Origin: Rubrobacter sp.
GTDB lineage: Bacteria; Actinomycetota; Rubrobacteria; Rubrobacterales; Rubrobacteraceae
NCBI GenBank assembly: GCA_016781725.1
Contig: JADDPU010000021.1
Span: forward strand, 1-7,448
DNA: 7,448 nucleotides
Reading direction: 5' to 3'
In this document: piece by piece, positions 1 to 5,159 of the stretch
Layout of the letters: the number at the start of each line of letters is the position of its first letter
How positions within the stretch are numbered: the first letter of the stretch is position 1
The notes under the pieces: model-generated
What the model was told of the DNA's origin: nothing
What the model saw: only the letters and a program-made list of their open reading frames with translations
Databases searched by the model: none
Program-made: the position numbers and the translations under genes

Positions 1-884
1 GTATCGACTGGCCGCGCTGGAAGAGGCTGGCGCGGGTCGTCGAGGAGTGCGGCTACGCCGGGCTCTACCGCTCCGACCACTTCACCGAGCCCGCGGGTCC
101 GCACCTGGACGCCCTGGAGTTGTGGGCCTCGCTGACCTGGCTGGCGGATAACACGCGGAGGATAGAGTTCGGGCCCCTGGTCTCGCCCGTCTCGTTTCGG
201 CATCCGGTCATAACGGCCTGGCAGGCGTCTGCCGTGGACAGCCTCGCCGGTGGGCGGCTGCGGCTTGGCATAGGCGCCGGTTGGCAGGAGCGGGAGCACG
301 AGACCTACGGCTTCGACCTGCTCGATACCGATCGCCGCTTCGCCCGCTTCGAGGAGGGGCTCGAGGTGGTGACCCGGCTCTTGCGCAGCGAGGAGCCGGT
401 CTCCTTCGAGGGCGAGTTCTACCGGTTGAACAATGCCCTGCTCGTGCCGCGCTCGCCGCGTCCGGGCGGCCCGCCCATAGTTATCGGGGGCAACGGTCCG
501 CGGAGGACGCTCCCCCTGGCCGCCCGCTACGCCGACGAGTGGAACGCCGTTTCCCTGACCGCGGACGAGTTCGCGAGGCTGAACGCCAGCCTGGACGAAG
601 CCCTGCGCGGGGCCGGCCGGGAGCCGGACCGGGTGCGCCGGACCCTGATGACGCGGGCCGTCTTCGGCCGCACGGAGGCCGACGTAAACCGCAAGCTCGA
701 TGGGGCTTCGCGGGATCAACTCCCCGCCGCCGTCCTCGCAGGTACTCCGGGCGAGATCGTAGAGCGCCTGGGACACCTCTCAGAGGCCGGCGTGCGGCGG
801 GTGATGCTGCAGTGGCTCGAGGCCGACGACGTGGACGGGCTCGAGGCGATGGCCGACTCGGTCCTGCCGCAACTGCGGGGCTAG
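1..884 (+). CDS. LLM-class (luciferase-like) flavin/F420-dependent oxidoreductase, 5' partial
   Basis: This gene is open at the left edge. The frame begins at base 3 and gives 293 visible residues before the TAG at 882-884; probably only about a dozen N-terminal residues are missing. The fold is the bacterial-luciferase TIM barrel, whose members use FMNH2 or F420H2 as hydride donor. Visible family marks are WPRWKRLA near the start, the SDHF motif (about residues 24-27), the FGPLVSPVSFRHP strand, AGGRLRLGIGAGW followed by E/H-rich residues (about 82-100), and PIVIGGNGPRRTL with ARYADEWN (about 158-180). The pattern resembles the actinobacterial group often called the Rv1855c family of probable F420-dependent oxidoreductases. 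The substrate cannot be read from the sequence, and F420 rather than FMN is inferred from the family and host type. The VOC gene follows 46 bp downstream on the same strand. Confidence 0.9.
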   Translation, partial: IDWPRWKRLARVVEECGYAGLYRSDHFTEPAGPHLDALELWASLTWLADNTRRIEFGPLVSPVSFRHPVITAWQASAVDSLAGGRLRLGIGAGWQEREHETYGFDLLDTDRRFARFEEGLEVVTRLLRSEEPVSFEGEFYRLNNALLVPRSPRPGGPPIVIGGNGPRRTLPLAARYADEWNAVSLTADEFARLNASLDEALRGAGREPDRVRRTLMTRAVFGRTEADVNRKLDGASRDQLPAAVLAGTPGEIVERLGHLSEAGVRRVMLQWLEADDVDGLEAMADSVLPQLRG

Positions 885-916
885 ACGGTCTTGAGTGGCG
901 CAACCTCACGGACCCG

Positions 917-924
917 TAGATAAT
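917..924 (+). promoter_or_regulatory. Candidate -10 box for leaderless initiation of the VOC gene
   Basis: The octamer TAGATAAT ends six bases before the ATG at 931. That spacing would place the transcription start on or next to the A of the start codon, giving a leaderless mRNA. No Shine-Dalgarno sequence precedes 931, which fits. The only -35-like element is TTGAGT at 891-896, but its spacing (20-22 bp) is too long to be convincing. Co-transcription with the upstream oxidoreductase remains possible. Confidence 0.45.
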
Positions 925-930
925 GACCCC

Positions 931-1377
931 ATGACGTCCCGGGCAAGGCTGGTCGGGTTCAACCACGTAGCCCTCGAGGTCGGCGACCTCGATGAGGCGC
1001 TCGAGTTCTACGGGCGGCTCTTCGAGGTAAAGCTGCGCGGGCGCGGCCCGAGGATGGCTTTCATAGACGCCGGGGACCAGTTCATAGCCCTGGCCGAGGG
1101 TCCGAGCCGTCCCTCGGACGAGCACCGGCACGTCGGTATGGTGGTCGACGACAGGAAGGCCGTCCGGCGGGCGCTCAGGGAGATGAACGTCGAGATCCTG
1201 CCCGGCAGGGGCCTGGATTTCCTCGACCCGTGGGGCAACCACTGGCAGGTCGTCGAGTACTCTGAGATACAGTTCACCAAGGCGCCGGAGATCCTCAAAG
1301 GGATGGACCTCGGCGACCTCAAAAAGTCCGAGAAGGCGCTGGAGGAGCTGCGGAGGAAGGGCCTGGCGCCCGAGTAA
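931..1377 (+). CDS. VOC family (glyoxalase/bleomycin-resistance fold) protein
   Basis: This is a 148-residue protein of the vicinal-oxygen-chelate superfamily, which uses paired beta-alpha-beta-beta-beta modules around a metal site. The first module opens with GFNHVALEVGDLDEALEFYGRLF (in part: NHVALEV carries His12), and the second with HVGMVVDD (His67) and ends in DPWGNHWQVVEY (Glu109). These are the usual positions of His/Glu metal ligands, and Glu56 in ALAEG is a candidate fourth ligand. A charged helical tail (about 113-148) follows the core. ATG 931 was chosen over the in-frame GTG at 895 because conserved sequence begins right after it and a -10-like box sits just upstream; 895 would add 12 unconserved-looking residues. 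Possible activities include glyoxalase, dioxygenase or resistance-type binding. The specific reaction is not identifiable. Confidence 0.85.
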   Translation: MTSRARLVGFNHVALEVGDLDEALEFYGRLFEVKLRGRGPRMAFIDAGDQFIALAEGPSRPSDEHRHVGMVVDDRKAVRRALREMNVEILPGRGLDFLDPWGNHWQVVEYSEIQFTKAPEILKGMDLGDLKKSEKALEELRRKGLAPE

Positions 1378-1398
1378 GCCGCCGGGGGCGACCGCGGG

Positions 1399-1405
1399 AA
1401 AGGAG
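1399..1405 (+). promoter_or_regulatory. Ribosome-binding site of the broken PPOX gene
   Basis: AAAGGAG lies four bases before ATG 1410. It is a near-ideal Shine-Dalgarno sequence and shows that this reading frame was once a real translated gene, which supports calling the interrupted sequence a pseudogene and not noise. Confidence 0.6.
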
Positions 1406-1409
1406 TCTC

Positions 1410-1572
1410 ATGCTCGATACCTCGACCGGGGCGGGTCGGCACGCGGCGGTTGCAAGACGAAGTGGTCGCGTGGATGACCACCGAGCGCGCCGACGGCCAG
1501 CCGCAGTCGGTGCCTGTGTGGTTTCTGTGGGATGGGGAGGGGTTCCTGATCTACTCCCGCAACGCCGGGTAG
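1410..1572 (+). pseudogene. PPOX (pyridoxamine-5'-phosphate-oxidase-like) family gene, frameshifted and 3'-truncated
   Basis: From ATG 1410 the frame reads MLDTSTGAGRHAA and then loses sense. The frame starting at 1444 continues the family pattern with RRLQDEVVAWMTT, then ERADGQPQSVPVWFLWDGEG and FLIYSRNAG, and stops at TAG 1570-1572. This is the N-terminal part of the split-barrel flavin/F420-binding PPOX family (resembling the Rv3369-type actinobacterial group), normally about 130-140 residues. Two lesions are visible. One is a change of reading frame around 1443-1450, in GC-repeat sequence where a 2- or 5-base loss would explain it. The other is loss of the C-terminal two thirds. The stop lies within sequence that, on the other strand, encodes the Arg-Tyr of the hydrolase remnant, so the truncation is a fusion joint. 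Family assignment is by motif recall and not by search. Confidence 0.75.
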
Positions 1573-1892
1573 CGCGAGGCGAGGTCGAAGGCGACTATTC
1601 CGCCCATGCTGTGCCCGATCACCACCGGTTTTTCGAGCCCGATCTCCTCGCAGAGCCACGCCAGATCGTCGGCGAACACCTGCATCGTGTAACCCTGCTC
1701 CGGTTTGTCGCTCCGCCCGTGCCCGCGCAGGTCTACGGAGACGACACGGCTGCCACCACCCGCGAAATGCTCGAACCGCGGCGCGAAATACTTGTGGTCG
1801 CAGCACCAACCGTGGACCAGCAGGACGGGCTGCCCTTCACCAGGTGCCTCTCTATAGAATAGCTTCACCCCCTTATGCTCTAGCCACCGCAT
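1551..1892 (-). pseudogene. Alpha/beta hydrolase, 3'-truncated remnant
   Basis: The readable protein is 113 residues, while family members are usually 250-290. It begins correctly at ATG 1892 and carries the oxyanion-hole region VLLVHGW (His27-Gly28), VVSVDLRGHGRSDKP (about 50-64) and the nucleophile elbow GHSMGG (Ser95), then breaks off after ASRYPAL. The acid and histidine of the catalytic triad and the cap domain are absent, so it cannot be a normal hydrolase. Its last residues and stop codon (CTA at 1551-1553 on the + strand) come from the antisense of the PPOX remnant. The start is well supported by a Shine-Dalgarno site. A short functional protein is formally possible but unlikely. Confidence 0.8.
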
Positions 1893-1900
1893 CCCGCGCT

Positions 1901-1907
1901 ACCTCCC
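1901..1907 (-). promoter_or_regulatory. Ribosome-binding site of the truncated hydrolase
   Basis: Read on the - strand this is GGGAGGT, eight bases before ATG 1892. It fixes the start and shows that the 5' end of the broken gene is intact. Confidence 0.6.
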
Positions 1908-1990
1908 GTCTGTGCGAAGAACCGTGCTCTATCCGCCCACCCTAACAGATAGGTCGTGCCCCCAGAGGACCCCCCAAGGAAAGTCGTAAG

Positions 1991-2023
1991 AGAACGATCA
2001 CACCCCATGTTCTGATCGCTCGC
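1991..2023. repeat. Short overlapping inverted repeats upstream of the transporter
   Basis: Two interleaved dyads are present: CGATCA (1995-2000) with TGATCG (2013-2018), and AGAAC (1991-1995) with GTTCT (2009-2013). Directly after them TCGCTCGC (2016-2023) is the exact complement of GCGAGCGA (2048-2055), which is the loop of the next hairpin. Such dyads could be operator half-sites for the transporter or for the divergent hydrolase remnant. Six-base dyads can also arise by chance. Confidence 0.35.
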
Positions 2024-2034
2024 GACCCTAGAAG

Positions 2035-2067
2035 GGGCAGGCGGTTTGCGAGCGACACCGCCTGCCC
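2035..2067. repeat. Perfect 11-bp inverted repeat (candidate operator or RNA hairpin)
   Basis: GGGCAGGCGGT (2035-2045) is followed, after an 11-base loop, by its exact complement ACCGCCTGCCC (2057-2067). It ends 24 bp before the -10 box of the transporter, covering roughly positions -37 to -69 from the expected start, a suitable place for an activator site or operator. No T-run follows, so it is not a typical intrinsic terminator. The loop contains GCGAGCGA, complementary to 2016-2023. A third dyad GCCCGG (2064-2069)/CCGGGC (2085-2090) overlaps its right arm, so alternative pairings are possible if the region is transcribed. Confidence 0.6.
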
Positions 2068-2091
2068 GGTGCGTCCGCCACGGTCCGGGCG

Positions 2092-2097
2092 TACAAT
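2092..2097 (+). promoter_or_regulatory. -10 box for leaderless initiation of the DMT transporter
   Basis: TACAAT lies eight bases before the GTG at 2106, the distance expected if transcription starts at or within a base or two of the start codon. There is no Shine-Dalgarno sequence before 2106. No convincing -35 hexamer is present 16-18 bp upstream, which hints at dependence on an activator or an alternative sigma factor. Confidence 0.5.
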
Positions 2098-2105
2098 CTT
2101 GCCCC

Positions 2106-2990
2106 GTGACAGACCGCAAGAAGGCAGCCGTGTTGACAGAGCTCTCTTTGATGATGGCCGCCGTCTTCTGGGGCACCAACTACGCGGCCACGAAATACGC
2201 GGCCGAGTTTATGCCCCCTCTGCTCATCGTTGCCCTCCGCTTCACCGTCGGCGGCATCTTGATGCTGTGCCTCCTGCGCATTCTCGAGCCCGGCGAGAGG
2301 CTTTCGTCGAGGGACCTCCTCCCCATAGCGGGCCTCGGGTGCCTCGGGGTGGCGGTCGGCCAGACGGGCTTCACCTTCGGCGTGAGCCTGACCAGCGCCG
2401 CCAACACCGGCCTCATCTTCGCCACCGCCCCGGTGTGGGGCCTGCTCTTGGGCCTGGTGCTCGGGCTGGAGCGGCCCACGCGGAGGGGCATCCTCGGGGT
2501 TGGGCTCTCGATCCTGGGGGTCGGCATCGTCTTCTACGAAGGCTTCGGAGCCCAAGGCACGAGCCTGATCGGGGACCTTCTGGTCCTGGTGGCGGCGGTA
2601 GCCTTCGGGACCTACACCGTGCTCTCGATGCCCGTGCTGGAGCGCCACTCGCCCCTGGCGGTCGCCACCTACTCCCTGCTCTTCGGGGGGCTACTCCTCC
2701 TGCTGCTCTCTATCCCTTACCTCGGCGCCCTCGAATGGGGTGGCGTGGGGGCGGGAGCGTGGTCTGCGGTCGCTTTCTCGGCGGTCTTCGCCACGGCGTT
2801 CGCCTTCTCGGCCTGGCAGACGGGCATCTCCCGCATCGGGGCCAACCGGGTGCTGGTCTACCAGTACCTGATCACTATCACGGGGGTGGCCTCGGGCATA
2901 GTCTTTTTCGCCGAGGTTCTAGGGTTCGAGAAGGTCCTCGGCGGCGCCATAGTCCTCCTCGGTGTGTACCTCGCCAGGAGAAGCGGCTAG
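2106..2990 (+). CDS. DMT superfamily (EamA domain) transporter
   Basis: This is a 294-residue inner-membrane protein with about ten hydrophobic helices in two EamA repeats (about residues 10-147 and 153-290), the usual length and topology of drug/metabolite exporters. Repeat 1 opens with the typical SLMMAAVFWGTNYAATKYA, followed by the ALRFTVGG helix, a TSAANTGLIFATAPVWGLL helix and GILGVGLSILGVGIVF. Repeat 2 opens with GDLLVLVAAVAFGTYTVLS, has NRVLVYQYLITITGVASG, and ends with EKVLGGAIVLLGVYLARR. GTG 2106 is chosen because hydrophobic sequence starts 12 residues later and a -10 box sits just upstream. The alternative in-frame start at 2046 would add a Pro/Arg/Cys-rich stretch unlike the family and would place the start inside the 11-bp inverted repeat. 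The substrate (amino acid, metabolite or drug) is unknown. The gene appears monocistronic. Confidence 0.92.
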   Translation: MTDRKKAAVLTELSLMMAAVFWGTNYAATKYAAEFMPPLLIVALRFTVGGILMLCLLRILEPGERLSSRDLLPIAGLGCLGVAVGQTGFTFGVSLTSAANTGLIFATAPVWGLLLGLVLGLERPTRRGILGVGLSILGVGIVFYEGFGAQGTSLIGDLLVLVAAVAFGTYTVLSMPVLERHSPLAVATYSLLFGGLLLLLLSIPYLGALEWGGVGAGAWSAVAFSAVFATAFAFSAWQTGISRIGANRVLVYQYLITITGVASGIVFFAEVLGFEKVLGGAIVLLGVYLARRSG

Positions 2991-2997
2991 GGCGCCT

Positions 2998-3015
2998 CCA
3001 ATCTTTGAAGATTGG
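2998..3015. promoter_or_regulatory. 18-bp palindrome, candidate operator of the cNMP/acyltransferase operon
   Basis: CCAATCT and AGATTGG flank a TTGA spacer as a perfect 7-bp dyad. It is AT-rich in a GC-rich neighbourhood. Its right arm overlaps the putative -35 hexamer of the next promoter, a classic repressor-site arrangement. It lies 7 bp after the transporter stop, so it could instead act as a weak transcript 3' end, but no T-run follows on the + strand. Confidence 0.5.
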
Positions 3016-3039
3016 CCCCTCGATGCGGTCTCCTATAAG
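3012..3039 (+). promoter_or_regulatory. Candidate promoter of the operon 3103-6151
   Basis: TTGGCC (3012-3017) and TATAAG (3034-3039) are separated by 16 bp and resemble a housekeeping -35/-10 pair. Transcription would start near 3046 and leave a leader of about 55 bases containing a purine-rich ribosome-binding site. It is the best promoter match in the 112-bp gap between the transporter and the first cNMP gene. Confidence 0.5.
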
Positions 3040-3102
3040 ATTCCTACTCAGGTTTACTAACGCCAGTGCGTGCGGCGGGGGCAGAGGGAGAGGACACTAC
3101 AG

Positions 3103-3624
3103 GTGAACCAGGATCATGGGGGTCGCTCGGACGCAACCCCGCGGTTGTCAACAGGGGTAACGGCCGAGGAGCTGGCCGGACTCCGATTCTTCGAGGACCT
3201 GCCGGGGTGGGCGCTCGAGCGTCTGGCGGGGTCGGCGACGAAGGGGAGGTTCGAGCAGGGCGCGATAGTCGTGCGGCAGAACGACGAGGCGCGCGCTGTG
3301 TACTTCCTCCTCTCCGGGGCGGCGCAGGACTTGGTCTACTTCGAGGGGGTGGGCGACCTCTTGATGGGCGTGCAGCGGGAGCCCGGGAGCCTGGTTGCGG
3401 GGTGGTCGGCGTTCAAGCCCCCTTATCGGTACACGTCCTCGACCAAGTGCGAGGAGGCCAGCGAACTGATCCGGCTCCCCCGCGAGACCTTCGAGGGGAT
3501 CTTCGAGGAGGACCCGTATCTGGGCTACCAGATCCTGAAAAAGGTGGCATCGGCGGTGGATGATCGGCTCGAGGGCGCCGTCACTTTTCTGTGGGAGACC
3601 CCACACATGCCGGAGAAGGCGTGA
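3103..3624 (+). CDS. Stand-alone cyclic-nucleotide-binding-fold (CAP_ED) protein
   Basis: This is a 173-residue protein made almost entirely of one cNMP-binding domain (about residues 25-160) with no DNA-binding helix-turn-helix, so it is not a Crp/Fnr transcription factor. Visible marks are LRFFEDLPGWALERLA (helix at 27-42), the strand/turn FEQGAIVVRQNDEARAVYFL (50-69) and LLSGAAQDL, then the phosphate-binding-cassette region with GW at 100-101 and RYTSS from Arg109. Classical cAMP sites have Gly-Glu followed by Arg-Thr/Ser-Ala. Here Glu is replaced by Trp while Arg is kept, so the ligand may not be cAMP. The GTG start at 3103 is favoured by the AGGGAGAGGA purine tract (3084-3093). The start at 3070 lies before that tract. 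The gene ends in a GTGA overlap with the next gene, so it probably works with it, perhaps as a partner sensor subunit. Confidence 0.82.
   Translation: MNQDHGGRSDATPRLSTGVTAEELAGLRFFEDLPGWALERLAGSATKGRFEQGAIVVRQNDEARAVYFLLSGAAQDLVYFEGVGDLLMGVQREPGSLVAGWSAFKPPYRYTSSTKCEEASELIRLPRETFEGIFEEDPYLGYQILKKVASAVDDRLEGAVTFLWETPHMPEKA
3612..3615 (+). promoter_or_regulatory. Ribosome-binding site deciding the start of the fusion gene
   Basis: GGAG lies five bases before GTG 3621, inside the 3' end of the upstream gene. It favours GTG 3621 over the in-frame ATG at 3591 and supports coupled translation through the GTGA overlap. Confidence 0.5.
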
Positions 3625-5159
3625 ATACCCGGACGGAGACCCTGGACCTGCTGCGCGAGTCGCCGTTCTTCGAGGGGATGGAACGGGAGCACCTGGAGCA
3701 CTTCGCCCGCCACGCGTGGACGCAGACGTTCGAGTCGGGGGAGAATGTTATAAGGCAGGGAGATCCGGCGACGGCTTTCTACGTGCTCGCGAGGGGCAAG
3801 ATCGAGCTCTCCTTCGCGAAGGCCGGCGTGGAGCTGGCGGCGCCGGACGAGGAGACGGGCCCCGAGATGGAAGGCCATACCCTACCCCACATCGTCGGTC
3901 ACCGGGGCTACCCGGTCGGCTGGGCCTCCCTCGTGGAGCCGCACCGCTACCGGGCGACGGCCGTCGCGCGCGAGCGCACCGAGATGCTGGTGCTGAAGAG
4001 GGACCTCTTCGAGGCGTACGCAAAGGAGCGGCCTGACTTCGGCCTGGCCTTTATGCGCCGCGTGCTCTGGCTTATAGGGAACCATTTGCGCATGACGCGG
4101 ACGCGTCTTGTGGCCGCCCGCTACGGGAACGTGCCGCAGACGGTCCGCGCCCTCCTCGACCAGAACGCCGCCACCTTGAGCGTCGCCTCCCCCCTGCACA
4201 AGATCCCCCACTACCTCGAGAACCGCCTCACCCTGGACGACGCCCATCGCACCCTCGAGCTACTCAAGGCGAGCGGAGACGAGGTGGAGCGGGAGCTTGC
4301 CGCCCAGATCTCGGACCTCCTCGATGAGGTCTGGCGGGAGGTGCGGATCTTCCGCCAGCTCCAGGAGATCTACGACCTGGTGGCCGGCGCGCCCCCCACG
4401 ATGAGCCCGGAGGAGCTCCTGCGCCGGAGCTGCGAGAAGTTCGCCGAGCTGTTCGAGGGCACGGAGTACATCATCCGCGGGGAAGAGAACCTACCCGACG
4501 AGCCGGGACATATCTTCGTCATGAACCACCTCTCGAACCACCTGGACAACCTGCTCCCAAACGACTTTATCCTCACGCTGGACACGCACTTCGTCTCGTC
4601 CATGATCCTGCTCAAGAAGTACGGGGAGGCGCCCGTGCGCGTGGTCCGCAAGTCGGACCCGGGAGAGTACGGCCATCAGAAGTTCTACGACCGGCTCGGT
4701 TACATCTACGTCTACTCCGGCTACGTGGACCCCACGGACGACCCGCGCGTCTCGCCCGAGCAACGCCGCCGATTGTTCGTGGACACGGCGGAGGAGGACC
4801 TGAAAAACGGCCGGAACATAGTTATCTGCCCCGAGGGGACGAGTACCGAGACTGAGAACTCGCCCCTGCCGTTCAAGACCGGGGCCTTCCACCTGGCGTC
4901 AAACATCCGGCCCGAACCCCTAGTCGTCCCTATAGCCGTCGCCAACTTCGACAAGAAGCTCACGCGCACCACGACGGTCGCGGTGGTGCACGAGCCGATC
5001 CGCCTCTCCGAACACCTCGGCGAGAACGTCGATAGCCGCGCCTTGCGCGAGTTCGTCAACGACCACGTCTACGGTCGTTTTCAGGGCTACGTCCGCGAAG
5101 CCGTGCGGCTGGCGGCCGGACAAACCGGGGGGCCAAGCGGCTCCCGGGTGTCGCGGTGA
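3621..5159 (+). CDS. cNMP-binding domain fused to PlsC-like 1-acylglycerol-phosphate acyltransferase
   Basis: This is a 512-residue, apparently soluble or membrane-peripheral fusion. The N-terminal CAP_ED domain (about residues 8-150) shows SPFFEGMEREHLEHFARHA, FESGENVIRQGDPATAFYVLARGKIEL and the binding-cassette region with GW at 100-101 and PHRYRATAVA (Arg109). A helical linker follows (about 165-275, rich in Leu/Glu). The C-terminal half is an LPLAT/PlsC domain: NHLSNHLD (His303, Asp309), a VVRKSDP segment, ICPEGTST (Pro404-Thr407), FKTGAFHLA (Phe418-) and a final VPIAVAN strand. Such enzymes transfer fatty acyl groups to glycerol-phosphate or lysophospholipids at the membrane. The first motif is HX5D, not the usual HX4D, as if one residue were inserted. 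The enzyme class is well supported; the exact acceptor and acyl donor are not. Regulation by ligand binding to the sensor domain is inferred from the fusion. The gene is joined by GTGA overlaps at both ends. Confidence 0.88.
   Translation: MNTRTETLDLLRESPFFEGMEREHLEHFARHAWTQTFESGENVIRQGDPATAFYVLARGKIELSFAKAGVELAAPDEETGPEMEGHTLPHIVGHRGYPVGWASLVEPHRYRATAVARERTEMLVLKRDLFEAYAKERPDFGLAFMRRVLWLIGNHLRMTRTRLVAARYGNVPQTVRALLDQNAATLSVASPLHKIPHYLENRLTLDDAHRTLELLKASGDEVERELAAQISDLLDEVWREVRIFRQLQEIYDLVAGAPPTMSPEELLRRSCEKFAELFEGTEYIIRGEENLPDEPGHIFVMNHLSNHLDNLLPNDFILTLDTHFVSSMILLKKYGEAPVRVVRKSDPGEYGHQKFYDRLGYIYVYSGYVDPTDDPRVSPEQRRRLFVDTAEEDLKNGRNIVICPEGTSTETENSPLPFKTGAFHLASNIRPEPLVVPIAVANFDKKLTRTTTVAVVHEPIRLSEHLGENVDSRALREFVNDHVYGRFQGYVREAVRLAAGQTGGPSGSRVSR

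Noticed and set aside
281..919. A 212-residue open frame inside the LLM gene
   Set aside because: Arg/Gly/Ala-rich out-of-phase reading with no domain; the LLM frame explains the sequence.
2035..2067. The 11-bp hairpin as an intrinsic terminator
   Set aside because: No T-run on either strand and no intact gene ending nearby on either strand; an operator or RNA structure fits better.
1880..2179. A 99-residue - strand open frame across the intergenic region and the transporter start
   Set aside because: No family pattern and no good ribosome-binding site, and it runs through the inverted-repeat cluster and into the antisense of a well-supported gene.
2069..3106. A 345-residue open frame on the + strand across the transporter gene
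   Set aside because: Its translation is Arg/Pro/Gly/His-rich low-complexity sequence typical of an out-of-phase reading of a GC-rich gene. The true frame encodes clear EamA helices.
3103..3624. A Crp/Fnr-type transcription factor
   Set aside because: The protein is a single cNMP domain of 173 residues with no C-terminal helix-turn-helix.
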